Origin: Fidelibacterota bacterium
GTDB lineage: Bacteria > Fidelibacterota > UBA8477 > JABMPR01
NCBI GenBank assembly: GCA_021734325.1
Contig: JAIPJF010000018.1
Location: 1-64,000, forward strand
Direction of reading: 5' to 3'
Length of the DNA: 64,000 nucleotides
Below, one piece after another: positions 53,187-62,838 of the stretch (its first letter is position 1; every line of letters begins with the position of its first letter). Both the position numbers and the translations under genes were made by a program. Under the pieces are notes generated by a model. The model was not told the DNA's origin and made no database searches. It saw only the letters and a list, made by a program, of their open reading frames with translations.

Positions 53187-53674
53187 AAAATCGTTTAGCA
53201 ATATATCCAGGTACCTTTGATCCAATTACGCTTGGTCATCTGGACATTATAGAACGAGCCGTATCAATTTTTGATGAAGTTAACGTAGCTGTAGGTCGTA
53301 ACATTGGAAAGCAACCTCTGTTTTCAGTTGAAGAGCGTATTGAAATGATTCAGAAAACGACAGCACATATTTCCAACGTTAAGGTCTCATATTTTGATGG
53401 TCTTATCGTCGACTATGCTCAGAAGCTTGGTGCAAAAGCCATGATACGTGGACTGAGGGCTATGTCGGATTTTGAGTTTGAATTTCAAATGGCACTTGTT
53501 AATCGCACCTTATTCCCAGACTTGGTCCAGGTGTTCCTAATGCCTCATGAGGCATACACACATTTGAACTCAACAATTGTCAGGGAAGTATCCAGCTTTG
53601 GAGGCGACATAACACCCTTCGTAACTCCCTACGTAGCCCAGGTTCTGCATAAAAAGTTTCATCGTAGTAAATAA
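53183..53674 (+). CDS. coaD: Phosphopantetheine adenylyltransferase
   Basis: CoaD performs the penultimate step of coenzyme A synthesis. Motifs are YPGTFDPITLGHLDIIERA with the nucleotidyltransferase HxGH, VSYFDGLIVDYAQ, MIRGLRAMSDFEFEFQMALV and the C-terminal STIVREVSSFGGDI. At 163 residues the length is normal. Confidence 0.97.
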   Translation: MKNRLAIYPGTFDPITLGHLDIIERAVSIFDEVNVAVGRNIGKQPLFSVEERIEMIQKTTAHISNVKVSYFDGLIVDYAQKLGAKAMIRGLRAMSDFEFEFQMALVNRTLFPDLVQVFLMPHEAYTHLNSTIVREVSSFGGDITPFVTPYVAQVLHKKFHRSK

Positions 53675-53684
53675 GGTTTTAGCA

Positions 53685-53957
53685 ATGCCAACATATGAGT
53701 ATGAATGTCTGAGTTGTGGAATCAGTTTTGACGCGTTTCAAAAGATGTCGGATGCTCCTCTTCAGAAGTGTACTGAATGTCAGGGATCTGTCCGTCGCGT
53801 CGTCAGTGGAGGAAGTGGTTTGATCTTCAAGGGCTCTGGATTTTACATCACAGATTACAATAAGAAGGACAAGAAATCAACTGCTCCTTCCAGCGAGGTA
53901 AAATCTAGCGGCAAGAATAAACCCGCATCAAAAAGCAAAAAAGATTCGTCAAAATAA
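53685..53957 (+). CDS. FmdB-family zinc-ribbon protein
   Basis: A 90-residue protein with the FmdB/CxxC ribbon: PTYEYECLSCGISFDAFQKM and QKCTECQGSVRRVVSGG, giving two CxxC pairs, then GSGFYITDYNKK. The C-terminal third is lysine/serine-rich and probably disordered. FmdB proteins are putative regulators with no firm function. It is the last gene of the hrcA-to-fmdB run. Confidence 0.92.
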   Translation: MPTYEYECLSCGISFDAFQKMSDAPLQKCTECQGSVRRVVSGGSGLIFKGSGFYITDYNKKDKKSTAPSSEVKSSGKNKPASKSKKDSSK

Positions 53958-54023
53958 GGTCTCACATATCTGTGAGTCGAACATGAGTGCTCAGGTGGAT
54001 AATTCTGTCTAGCTTGCTAAAGT

Positions 54024-55265
54024 TCAGATTTCGTAATTATCAGGGATACTAACATTTTTGGGTATCACAATGATCCCATCCTTGATGACAACCGTATCGT
54101 TACTGAATTCTAAATGACCGGCTTTGTTAATTAATTTTACATTCCTGCCGATACGAGCATTTTTATCGATGATCACGTTTCGAATTTCGGAATTATCACC
54201 TATTCCAATTGGGATATTTGCTTGTTGGACCGGCTCAAAATAATCGGCCCCCATAAAAAGCACCCGATCCAGGACAACACCATCACCAATGACACCACGA
54301 ATCCCAATAACTGAGTCCTTGATTTCTGCATTACCAATCTTACAGCCTTCAGAGATGATGGAATGATCAATCTTGGCACCCCGGATTTCGCTCCCAGGGA
54401 GGAAACGCTGTCTCGTATAGATTGGATAGTCCTCATTATAGAAGGTAAACTTGAAGTTTTCTTCTGTTAAGGCAATATTTGCTTCAAAGAATGTCCTGAC
54501 CGTTCCAATATCTTCCCAGTAGCCCTGGAATCTGAATACAGTGGTCTTATAATTTTCGATTGAATAGGGTATGATGTTCTTCCCAAAATCATCACCAGGC
54601 GTGTTGAGAACTGCCCTCAGGATATCTTTACTAAAGATATAGATTCCCATCGATGCCAGGACTTTTTGTTCTCCGTCCTCTGTCACCGAAAGCTCTTGAA
54701 TAAGCTCAGGTGTCTGGGGCTTTTCAACAAATCGAAGAATATTATTTTGCTCATCTGCCTTTAAAACGCCAAGCTCGGATGCAGAAGAAGCAGGCATGGG
54801 TCTTACAGCGACTGAAACATCTGCGCCTGAGTTCAGATGATGCTGGAAAAACTCTGAATAATCCATCTTATACAGATGGTCACCTGCAAGGATGATATAA
54901 TGCGAAGCATTCATCTGTTCAAAGCGATCCCAATAGGAACGGACTGCATCGGCTGTTCCTTGAAACCAATCCTTGTTCTTTGCCGTCTGTTGCGCTGCGA
55001 GAATTTCGATATCACCGCCTGAAAAGATGTCAAATTTATATGTCTGCGATATGTGACGGTGCAGGGAGGTGGTATTGAATTGTGTAAGGATGTGAATCAA
55101 GTTTATCCCCGAATTGATGCAATTGCTGATGGGAACATCGATAAGCCGGTATTTCCCACCAATATGAACCGCCGGTTTGGCCCGATAGGCCGTAAGTGGG
55201 AACAACCGGTCTCCACGTCCACCCCCAAGAATAATAGCTCCAAGTCTCACTTTCGAGGACTTCAT
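54024..55265 (-). CDS. glgC: Glucose-1-phosphate adenylyltransferase
   Basis: GlgC makes ADP-glucose, the committed step of glycogen synthesis. The N-terminal pyrophosphorylase motif is GAIILGGGRGDRLFPLT, followed by KPAVHIGGKYRLIDVPISN, ILAGDHLYKMDY and the C-terminal left-handed beta-helix (EIRNVIIDKNARIGRNVKLI). The open frame reaches 55289, overlapping glgA; the ATG at 55265 has GAGG six bases upstream and the standard N-terminus, giving 413 residues. It is last in the minus-strand operon, directly after glgA. Confidence 0.96.
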   Translation of the reverse strand: MKSSKVRLGAIILGGGRGDRLFPLTAYRAKPAVHIGGKYRLIDVPISNCINSGINLIHILTQFNTTSLHRHISQTYKFDIFSGGDIEILAAQQTAKNKDWFQGTADAVRSYWDRFEQMNASHYIILAGDHLYKMDYSEFFQHHLNSGADVSVAVRPMPASSASELGVLKADEQNNILRFVEKPQTPELIQELSVTEDGEQKVLASMGIYIFSKDILRAVLNTPGDDFGKNIIPYSIENYKTTVFRFQGYWEDIGTVRTFFEANIALTEENFKFTFYNEDYPIYTRQRFLPGSEIRGAKIDHSIISEGCKIGNAEIKDSVIGIRGVIGDGVVLDRVLFMGADYFEPVQQANIPIGIGDNSEIRNVIIDKNARIGRNVKLINKAGHLEFSNDTVVIKDGIIVIPKNVSIPDNYEI

Positions 55266-55272
55266 CACAACC

Positions 55273-56697
55273 TCACTTTCTTGATTCATACAATTTGAAA
55301 TATTGCTGCGCTGACCAATCCCATGAAAAATCTTGTGACATGGCTCTTTTTATGAGAGCCACCCACTCAGCTTTGATGCTAAAGGTCTGCAATGCTAATT
55401 CAAGGCTCTCTCTCAACGCTTCTACTCTGTAGGGTTCAAAAAGAAATCCAGTGCCCATTCCAGGTGACCACTGCAGGACTGTATCACCAAGACCACCAGT
55501 GCGATTTACAATGGGGATGGTACCATAGCGTAAACTATAGAGCTGATTCAGACCACAAGGTTCGAACCTGCTGGGCATCAAAAACATATCTGCACCAGCT
55601 TCAATAAGATGCGCCAGTGGCTCGTTAAAGCCGTCCTCGAATCCAATATTATTCGGAAAGCGCTGATGCAAATCCTGTAATTGTTTGGCAATATGAGGAT
55701 CTCCAGAGCCGAGAAAAACAAATTTAACCCCTTGTCCAGCATATTCTTCCAGAACCTCCACGATCAGGGGAAATCCTTTATTCTCGACAAGACGAGAAAT
55801 AGAACCGATCACTGGCATATCCATCTCCGGTGACAGTTTAAAATGATTGAGCAATACTGATTTATTCTGTGATTTACCTGTCAGATCATTTGGAGAATAG
55901 TGAAAAGTAAGATGCTCATCTACCCCTGGATTCCAATAATCCGTGTCAATCCCGTTTACGATTCCCGTCAATCCATTTTTAAGGGCTTGGAGTCTTTCAA
56001 TACTGTTGCTGTCAAGATTTTCACCTGCCAGTAGCTCTTTTGCATAACCCCTGCTCACTGTTGTCACAATATCGGCATGGGTAATCCCCTCCAGCAAAGC
56101 GCTATAATTAGACCACTGCGTCTTCTTGAAGGTCCTGCCAAGCGATTCTGGCAATAATCCCAGTTCCTTTTCAGAGAAGTGACCATGATATAGGAAATTG
56201 TGAATGGTAAAAACGGTGGTCCGATTGATCCCGTTTAATTTCAGTAGCGCCGGGAGTAATCCAGTATGGTGGTCATTGCAGTGGAGGATATCAAAATCAA
56301 TAATCTTACGGGACAGCAGGTCCATGATCACCAGTTGAAAGAAAAAATAGCGTAAATTATTATCAGGAAAACCCTCACCCGATTCATCGGTATAGATGCC
56401 CTGCCTATCAAAGAACTGCTCACTTCTTATGAACCAGGTGGGTGCATGGCTTGAGGAGTCTGAGGTCGCTTCAAATATTGAATAGGGATATGTTTTCTGA
56501 CCAAGCCAAATCTTGCCCACATATTCAAGTGGTTTAATTTTGTATTTCTTCTGATCTATTATGCCATACAGTGGCGTAATTACCAACATACTGCTGACAT
56601 ATATTTTCAAGGCGCGGGGCAAACTCCCGGCAACATCGGCTAATCCACCTGCCTTTGAGAAGGGAGCCACTTCTGAAGCAACAAATAGAATGTTCAT
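55273..56697 (-). CDS. glgA: Glycogen synthase
   Basis: A GT5 glycogen synthase of 474 residues that extends alpha-1,4-glucan from ADP-glucose. The substrate motif KAGGLADVAGSLPRAL is at the N-terminus, with HCNDHHTGLLPALL, NGIDTDYWNPG and the C-terminal PSRFEPCGLNQLYSLRYG and TGGLGDTV. All catalytic blocks are intact, in contrast to the short GT5-like protein at 24.5 kb. It lies six bases after the phosphatase/nuclease gene and seven before glgC. Confidence 0.96.
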   Translation of the reverse strand: MNILFVASEVAPFSKAGGLADVAGSLPRALKIYVSSMLVITPLYGIIDQKKYKIKPLEYVGKIWLGQKTYPYSIFEATSDSSSHAPTWFIRSEQFFDRQGIYTDESGEGFPDNNLRYFFFQLVIMDLLSRKIIDFDILHCNDHHTGLLPALLKLNGINRTTVFTIHNFLYHGHFSEKELGLLPESLGRTFKKTQWSNYSALLEGITHADIVTTVSRGYAKELLAGENLDSNSIERLQALKNGLTGIVNGIDTDYWNPGVDEHLTFHYSPNDLTGKSQNKSVLLNHFKLSPEMDMPVIGSISRLVENKGFPLIVEVLEEYAGQGVKFVFLGSGDPHIAKQLQDLHQRFPNNIGFEDGFNEPLAHLIEAGADMFLMPSRFEPCGLNQLYSLRYGTIPIVNRTGGLGDTVLQWSPGMGTGFLFEPYRVEALRESLELALQTFSIKAEWVALIKRAMSQDFSWDWSAQQYFKLYESRK

Positions 56698-56703
56698 ATA
56701 TTT

Positions 56704-57729
56704 CTAACTGTCTGTAACACTTATTTGACATCTGATGGGAAGATGATCTGAATAACCACCGTTGTATTCACCCCGTCTATGCATGCGAAAGGGCCATCCA
56801 GCATATTCACCATCTGCTTCAATCAGATAATCAGGTCTGAACGGAGCCGTTGTACCAAATTGCCATGTAAAACCTTTTTTATCCATTAATCCAGGGGATA
56901 TGATGATTTGGTCCAGCGTGACCCATGCTCCATCAAACATACAGGTTCCTAAATAGGGATCAGAATGGGTCCTCCAGGTCGTGTTTATCAGATCACCGGG
57001 GTTGAGCTTGGGAATTAAATCTCTTGCCCGTAAAACCTCATAGAGAGAGCGATTATCAGGATAATCATTAAAATCACCCATAAGAATGATGTCCGCTCCA
57101 GGATCAATCATGAGTATTTCGTCTATCCGTGTCCGCAAGGTCAATGCTGTTGCCAACCTAAGGGGCTCTGTTTCGCTCTGACCACCCCAGCGTGAAGGCC
57201 AGTGATTCACAAAGACGTATATGGATGGAGCACCACTGTTTTGTGAGAACACAAATTCAGCTTCAATAATATCTCTCGTCTTTTCATTTCCGGCAAGAAA
57301 GACGGGAATAAATTGATGTCGTTTTAAATACAGGATATCTGGATCGTAGAGGAGGGCACAATCAATGCCTCTTTCGTCCGGTGACTCTTTGTGGATGATC
57401 TGATATCCGCTCTTGATGAAGTCTGTATTCAATCGTTCCAAAACACTGCGATTCTCTATTTCAGCCAGTCCTAAAAGGGCCAACTCCCCGTCCCGAGATA
57501 TATCATGAATGACAGTGCTGAGATCATAATACTTCTTCAGTAATTGAGTTTCAGACCAGGCATATCTTCCCGCGGGTGTAAAATCGTCATCTTGCGTGGA
57601 GACATCATTCGCTGTATCAAATAGATTCTCCACATTCCAGAAGGCAGCCTGAAAAGATATTTGTGCAATCGCAGAGCTCAGACCAACAAGGAAAATCAGT
57701 ACGATCCTGAGTGATCGTATGGCAAACAT
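56704..57729 (-). CDS. Secreted endonuclease/exonuclease/phosphatase-family protein
   Basis: A 341-residue EEP-fold hydrolase with a signal peptide (IVLIFLVGLSSAIAQ). The fold motifs are all visible: FWNVENLFDT, LAEIENRSVLERL (metal-binding glutamate), VNHWPSRWGGQSETEPLR (catalytic histidine), LMGDFNDYPDNRSLYEVL and YSDHLPI (final Asp-His). Substrate may be DNA, a phospholipid or an inositol phosphate; the sequence does not say. The ATG overlaps the symporter stop (TAATG), and glgA follows six bases later. Confidence 0.9.
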   Translation of the reverse strand: MFAIRSLRIVLIFLVGLSSAIAQISFQAAFWNVENLFDTANDVSTQDDDFTPAGRYAWSETQLLKKYYDLSTVIHDISRDGELALLGLAEIENRSVLERLNTDFIKSGYQIIHKESPDERGIDCALLYDPDILYLKRHQFIPVFLAGNEKTRDIIEAEFVFSQNSGAPSIYVFVNHWPSRWGGQSETEPLRLATALTLRTRIDEILMIDPGADIILMGDFNDYPDNRSLYEVLRARDLIPKLNPGDLINTTWRTHSDPYLGTCMFDGAWVTLDQIIISPGLMDKKGFTWQFGTTAPFRPDYLIEADGEYAGWPFRMHRRGEYNGGYSDHLPIRCQISVTDS

Positions 57730-59735
57730 TACATCTCTTTCTCTGCGCGCAATTTTTTACCTTCAACAAATTGACCTGCATCTAGCAGATCAGGAGTCAT
57801 ATACACCACACCATCCTCAGTGTGAGGCTCGACGTAGACAGAATGAACTGATTTCAACCCACCCAGCCATCTCCGTTTATCGCTTACATAGACTAGATCC
57901 CCAACATTGGCAGACATCTTCACCATATCATTGACTGAGAAGCGCAGGAATGAATCTTCAGCCTCTTCAAGTTTCCAGGTAACAATGGGCTGGAGACCCG
58001 GAGTATCATTCGGTTTGGATCCTTTAAACATCTCTCGAGCCTTATCCAGTGTCCATACGGTAATCCCATCCAATTTTTCATCACTGGCAGCATTCTTGAC
58101 GAATGAATTCAAGATATAGCAAATTCCTCCGTAGAAGAAAAAGAAGATATCTCGTACAGTGGTAGCTGAATGGCTTCTACCTGCATAATACGTCCTGGCC
58201 TTTTCAACGACCCTATGTGTGTAAGCCTCTAGCTGGACTTCCACTTTTCGCGTAAAGATAAAGGAGAACACCACTCCTGAAGCAAGACATACCAGGGTGT
58301 TGTAAAGAGCACGAATGTATGAATAGGGGTGGGCAGGATCCATTGATATTCCGTGATCAAAAGGACCGATCAAAAACGCTGGATATTTATTGCCCAGCCA
58401 CATCAGGTAGGCACCGACCAGGAAAGTCGAGACTGCGGCCAGGGTTGTATAGCGTTTCCAGAAGATTCCCAGAAAAATCGCGATAACCAGTGGGGGAGTC
58501 ATGGTGCTATGGAAAAAACCGTGTGCTTCGTATAGCGTGGGAAAATTATCAAAGAAGGTAACTGCTACCACACCGAGCAGGGTTGCCAATGCTGAAATGA
58601 CCATAGCGGCTTTCAAATAATGCTTTTCATCTTTTTCCTTGACGATGGGGCGATAGATATCATTAATCACAACGGCAGCAACCGCATTAATTAATGTGTC
58701 AACAGTTGACATTAACGCTGCTACAACGGCGGCAATGATAAATGCAAATACAATCTCAGAACTTGTCACCAGAGCAGCGACCTCCGTGAATACATGATCA
58801 AGGGCAATATTCGCGTTCCACTTTTCTGGTGTTACAATGCTGATTGCCTTGCCAATCCAACCAGCATTACTTACAACCACAGTCGATATGGGAAGCAGGA
58901 AGAGAATGTTAAAAACAGCAGCTTTTCGACCTTCGTTGACAGATTTAGTCGCCATAAAACGCATGATCAGACCCTGATTCATGAATAGGAATCCGACTGA
59001 ACCGGCAACACCATCCTGCCAGAAAATACCCACAAAGTTGAAATTACTTGGTTGATTGAAGTGGGCTAATGGAAGTTTAAAATCAGACGGCAATGCATTC
59101 CAGAATACGTCAAATCCTCCTAGGTAATTAATTCCCAGTATAAATACTAATATACCGGCAAATATCAGAACAAATCCCTGGGCCAGATCAGTGAAGATGA
59201 CGGCTGTCTGTCCTCCAAAAGTGATGTAGATACCGGCGACAATGGCAACCACCCAGATAATTGTATAGAGATCCCAACCGAGGAGTGGTTCAAGGGTTTT
59301 ACCCATGGTCAGAAAACCAATGGCAATGTACCCGATCATATATCCCAAAATGGCGATTGTGGCAAGGATGCGAACATTCCTGTTAAAGCGTCTTTCAAAA
59401 TAGTCAGGAATTGATCGTATTCTGGTATAGTAGACGATTGGCAGCCAGCCAAACAGAAAGAAGGGCACAAAAAACCAATCGTTCATATAGGTCATGGTCG
59501 ATGAAAAACCATGTTCAAAGGCTTTGGCTGAATATTTCAGAAAGGAATGCGAACCGACACCAGTGGCAACGATGGACATGGTGATCAACCACCAGGAAAA
59601 TCTTCGCCCACTAAAAAAGAAATCATTTGTATTTTTATTATATTTGGCAAAATACGATCCAAATCCCAGAATTAGTACAAAATACCCAGCTATGATTATC
59701 CAGAAAAGGGGGGATGTGTGTATGATTTGCTCCAT
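57729..59735 (-). CDS. Sodium:solute symporter (SSS family)
   Basis: A 668-residue transporter with about 13-14 helices. The N-terminal family signature is YNKNTNDFFFSGRRFSWWLI and STVDTLINAVAAVVINDIYR matches the usual SSS block. A cytoplasmic C-terminal extension of about 150 residues (from near KVEVQLEAY) exceeds the core length. The fold resembles the SGLT-like group; the substrate (sugar, inositol or other) cannot be assigned. AGGAG lies six bases before the ATG. A 72-residue membrane protein precedes it by nine bases, possibly a partner subunit. It precedes the EEP, glgA and glgC genes. Confidence 0.92.
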   Translation of the reverse strand: MEQIIHTSPLFWIIIAGYFVLILGFGSYFAKYNKNTNDFFFSGRRFSWWLITMSIVATGVGSHSFLKYSAKAFEHGFSSTMTYMNDWFFVPFFLFGWLPIVYYTRIRSIPDYFERRFNRNVRILATIAILGYMIGYIAIGFLTMGKTLEPLLGWDLYTIIWVVAIVAGIYITFGGQTAVIFTDLAQGFVLIFAGILVFILGINYLGGFDVFWNALPSDFKLPLAHFNQPSNFNFVGIFWQDGVAGSVGFLFMNQGLIMRFMATKSVNEGRKAAVFNILFLLPISTVVVSNAGWIGKAISIVTPEKWNANIALDHVFTEVAALVTSSEIVFAFIIAAVVAALMSTVDTLINAVAAVVINDIYRPIVKEKDEKHYLKAAMVISALATLLGVVAVTFFDNFPTLYEAHGFFHSTMTPPLVIAIFLGIFWKRYTTLAAVSTFLVGAYLMWLGNKYPAFLIGPFDHGISMDPAHPYSYIRALYNTLVCLASGVVFSFIFTRKVEVQLEAYTHRVVEKARTYYAGRSHSATTVRDIFFFFYGGICYILNSFVKNAASDEKLDGITVWTLDKAREMFKGSKPNDTPGLQPIVTWKLEEAEDSFLRFSVNDMVKMSANVGDLVYVSDKRRWLGGLKSVHSVYVEPHTEDGVVYMTPDLLDAGQFVEGKKLRAEKEM

Positions 59736-59744
59736 AATTAGCTC

Positions 59745-59963
59745 CTAGAAATTCAATGCGGCGTAGGTTAGGAAAACATGGATGCCCAGATAGTAGACGA
59801 ATCCGAAAATGAGAACATAGAACCATTTCTTATGCATGGGTCTCTCCAGCTTAATCGATTTTGCTTTGTAGATAATGACCATACCGGATAAAAATATGAT
59901 GCCACCTACTCCATAAAGGTAAATAACGGGGAGCCAGGTTCGAAAAAATGTCAATTCATGCAT
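59745..59963 (-). CDS. Small two-helix membrane protein upstream of the symporter
   Basis: A 72-residue protein with two hydrophobic helices (WLPVIYLYGVGGIIFLSGMV and WFYVLIFGFVYYLGIHVFL) separated by a basic loop KAKSIKLERPMHKK. The open frame extends to 60008, but the ATG at 59963 has AGGAG eleven bases upstream and is preferred. It is nine bases upstream of the SSS gene, which recalls small accessory subunits found with some SSS transporters (for example the DUF4212 type), although I see no close sequence match. Confidence 0.7.
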   Translation of the reverse strand: MHELTFFRTWLPVIYLYGVGGIIFLSGMVIIYKAKSIKLERPMHKKWFYVLIFGFVYYLGIHVFLTYAALNF

Positions 59964-60156
59964 GGAATTTGGATCTCCTATATAAATGATATACCAAAAT
60001 AGTTTCATTCGAAATAAATCAAACCGAAATCGGCTTTGCTATCAAGCGAAATTGGAAATATATGGATGTACGGCTTCGTTTACCTTCAGGATATTTCAAG
60101 CGGGCAGAATAGGAAAATCAACTTTCTCTCATCCTAGGGTTAACTATAATAGCACG

Positions 60157-61464
60157 ATGCTGAAAAATGAACAAAAGGTTGCATTTCACACAATAGGCTG
60201 TAAGCTTAATTATGCTGAGACTTCAAGCATTTCTCGTCAGTTCGAATCAGCCGGATATGTGAAGACAGATTTCCACGAAGTTGCGGATTTGTATGTGATC
60301 AATACATGTTCAGTAACAGAAAATGCCGATCGTGATTTTCGGAAATTGGTCAACCGCACAAAACGGCTGTCACCACAATCAAAAATTGCAGTTATCGGCT
60401 GCTATGCCCAGTTAAAACCTGATCTTATTGCAGAGACAACAGCAGTTGATGTGGTTCTTGGAGCCAGGGAAAAATTCAATCTTATCCAATACGTAAATTT
60501 TGAATCGAATCCACAGTCACCCCTGGTTATTCAGGATGTCAATGTTGAAGAATTGCACGGCTGTATCCCATCTTATTCCGTTGGAGACCGTACCCGATCC
60601 TTTTTGAAAATCCAGGATGGCTGTGATTATCCCTGCACCTATTGTACGATTCCATTGGCACGGGGCAGGAGCAGAAGTATTGATCCCGACATTCTGGTAC
60701 AGCAAACACAGGAAATCGTATCCCAGGGTGTCAGGGAAATTGTGCTCACCGGTGTAAATGTGGGTGATTATCATTTTGGTGATGGACAGGACCTGTTGCA
60801 TCTCTTGCAACGATTAGATGTGGTTGAAGGAATTGAGCGAATCCGCATTTCATCCATTGAGCCCAATTTGCTTACAAATGAGATCCTTGAATTTGTTGCT
60901 GGCTCCACAAGTGTACTACCCCACTTTCATATCCCGCTCCAGTCAGGATCAGATAAGATATTGGGACTTATGAAACGCCGCTACAAGACCGATCTTTATC
61001 GTGAAAGGATTCATTCGGTGAGGAAAGTGCTCCCAGAGGCCGGCATCGGGATCGATGTCATTGTTGGCTTCCCGGGAGAAGATCAGGCTGAGTTTGAGCG
61101 CACAAGACATTTTCTGGAATCCATTGACTTTAGCTATCTCCATGTTTTTACCTATTCTGAAAGACCCAATACAGAATCAATAAATTTTCCGGGGAAAGTA
61201 AGCATGATAGATCGTAAAATGAGAAATCGTGCACTCACTGATCTATCTGATAATAAAAATCAGGCATTTGCCAGACGTCAAATGGGAACCCTGCAAAATG
61301 TGTTGTTTGAGAGTTGGGAGAGCGGAAGCCTTTCCGGAATGTCTGAGAATTATCTTAAAATTCGTGTGCAGAGCGAGAATCAAGATCTGGTCAACCAAAT
61401 CGCTCAGGTGGAATTAGGCATATTCACAGATGAATGTTTACAAGGGACCATCATTACAAAATAA
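60157..61464 (+). CDS. mtaB: tRNA (N6-threonylcarbamoyladenosine(37)-C2)-methylthiotransferase
   Basis: A radical-SAM methylthiotransferase that converts t6A37 to ms2t6A in tRNA. The N-terminal UPF0004 domain has TIGCKLNYAE (MtaB/CDKAL1-type rather than MiaB), NTCSVTENADRDF and VIGCYAQ; the radical-SAM cluster is DGCDYPCTYCTIPLARG (CxxxCxxC). A TRAM-like C-terminus follows. The frame runs back to 59986, but only from ATG 60157 does it match the family (435 residues). No Shine-Dalgarno precedes that ATG. A strong terminator follows. Confidence 0.95.
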   Translation: MLKNEQKVAFHTIGCKLNYAETSSISRQFESAGYVKTDFHEVADLYVINTCSVTENADRDFRKLVNRTKRLSPQSKIAVIGCYAQLKPDLIAETTAVDVVLGAREKFNLIQYVNFESNPQSPLVIQDVNVEELHGCIPSYSVGDRTRSFLKIQDGCDYPCTYCTIPLARGRSRSIDPDILVQQTQEIVSQGVREIVLTGVNVGDYHFGDGQDLLHLLQRLDVVEGIERIRISSIEPNLLTNEILEFVAGSTSVLPHFHIPLQSGSDKILGLMKRRYKTDLYRERIHSVRKVLPEAGIGIDVIVGFPGEDQAEFERTRHFLESIDFSYLHVFTYSERPNTESINFPGKVSMIDRKMRNRALTDLSDNKNQAFARRQMGTLQNVLFESWESGSLSGMSENYLKIRVQSENQDLVNQIAQVELGIFTDECLQGTIITK

Positions 61465-61488
61465 AAAGGCAGCCGAAGCTGCCTTTTT
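61463..61488 (+). terminator. Bidirectional intrinsic terminator
   Basis: AAAAAGGCAGC (61463-61473) pairs perfectly with GCTGCCTTTTT (61478-61488) over a CGAA tetraloop. It starts inside the mtaB stop codon and, being flanked by A and T runs, can also end the convergent transporter gene. Confidence 0.93.
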
Positions 61489-61510
61489 ATATCAATATTA
61501 TCTTAAAGTC

Positions 61511-62764
61511 TTATACAGTTTCAAGCTTGGCAGGTGGTCTGATTTGAGACATGATAGCTGCTGCGATCAGGCACAAGATTCCACAAATCGTAAAGGCCAG
61601 TGGGAAATTACCCATATCGCCTAACCATCCACCCATGATGGGACCAAGAATTCCGCCAAATCCATAGGCCAGGAAGATCCAACCATAGTTTTGACCAATA
61701 AACTTGCTGCCAAAGATATCTGCAGTGATTGTTGGAAAGAGTGAGAAATTTCCACCAAAATTGAATCCAATCAATGTGGCTCCCAGGTATAGCAGAACTG
61801 GTGTTGCAGCCATCCACTGGAAGAGGATCACAAACACACCTTGCGTTGCCATCATAATTACGATGGAGGTCTTTCTGCCAAGTTTATCGCTGATTGCCCC
61901 CCAAGCTATACGTCCCAGACCATTGGCCAGCGAAAAGAATACTGCCATGGCAGTACCCGCTATGGCACTCGCAGAAACAGAATCGATACCATTGTTCGTC
62001 AGAGCAAGCATGGGAAACAATTTCATAAGTCCAATACTCATTAATCCGGCGCTGGCTCCAAAAGCAAAGGTCATAGAAATAAAGTGGAACTGGGGAGTCT
62101 TTAACATCTCGGTGCTATTGAAATCACTTCTGTATTTTTTCCCTTTGACTTCAGGGGCGACAGGAGGGGTAAATCCTGCAGGTAACCACCCCTCTTTCGG
62201 GAAGACCATCCAGGCTCCACCCAATAGAATCATCAACATAAAGATCGCACCGAGTGCAGTAAAGGTCGTGCTGAGACCGTAAGTGGCGATAAGATTGCCC
62301 CATGATCCTGCGAGTTTGACCCAAAGCGTGGCGCCGAATCCAAAGCCTGCAACTGCGAGACCGGTAATTAATCCCTTTTTATCCGGAAACCAGCGCATAC
62401 CAACTGCGATGGGAACAACATAGGCCAGCCCGATACCTGCGCCACCAATCATACCAATAAATATGAGCAGGGCGACAAAATTTGTGCCTCCCAGAAGACC
62501 AGCTAATAAATAGCCTGATCCTAAAACAAATCCGCCAGACATAGCTACTTTTCGCGGTCCAAACTTTGGCATTATTCTGCCAGCAATGACCATCACAATG
62601 GCAAAAAAGAACAGACCGGTTGAAAATACTGTCTGTGTTTGTGCTTTACTCCACCCGGCTGCAACTAATTCGGGTGTAAAAACGGACCAGGCATAAATCG
62701 CTCCGAGTGCCAGCTGAATCATAACAGCACCGAATACGACCATCCATCGATTTTTGATCTCCAT
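61511..62764 (-). CDS. OFA-family MFS transporter (oxalate/formate antiporter-like)
   Basis: A 417-residue major-facilitator protein with twelve helices. The N-terminal pattern NRWMVVFGAVMIQLALGAIY and AWSVFTPELVA is typical of the oxalate:formate antiporter group, as are GRIMPKFGPRKVAM and GLGRIAWGAISDKLGRK. OFA members transport organic acids. Pairing with a divergent malic enzyme suggests a C4 or other carboxylate, but this is inference. The ribosome site GGAGGAAG is strong. Shared upstream region contains TTGCAT repeats. Confidence 0.92.
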   Translation of the reverse strand: MEIKNRWMVVFGAVMIQLALGAIYAWSVFTPELVAAGWSKAQTQTVFSTGLFFFAIVMVIAGRIMPKFGPRKVAMSGGFVLGSGYLLAGLLGGTNFVALLIFIGMIGGAGIGLAYVVPIAVGMRWFPDKKGLITGLAVAGFGFGATLWVKLAGSWGNLIATYGLSTTFTALGAIFMLMILLGGAWMVFPKEGWLPAGFTPPVAPEVKGKKYRSDFNSTEMLKTPQFHFISMTFAFGASAGLMSIGLMKLFPMLALTNNGIDSVSASAIAGTAMAVFFSLANGLGRIAWGAISDKLGRKTSIVIMMATQGVFVILFQWMAATPVLLYLGATLIGFNFGGNFSLFPTITADIFGSKFIGQNYGWIFLAYGFGGILGPIMGGWLGDMGNFPLAFTICGILCLIAAAIMSQIRPPAKLETV

Positions 62765-62838
62765 TCTTCCTCCGTGGTTAAGTATTGATCGACTTTGTTA
62801 TTTTTTAAAAAAAATAAATGAGTCCCTGATCGCTTTTA

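Noticed and set aside
53961-53976. CTCACA-TATC-TGTGAG hairpin between the FmdB gene and glgC as a terminator
   Set aside because: Only six pairs and no T run on either side. It may stop transcription weakly but is not a convincing intrinsic terminator.
60145-60150. TATAAT as a -10 box for mtaB
   Set aside because: It lies six bases before the ATG with no -35 partner. A leaderless transcript is possible but cannot be supported from sequence alone.
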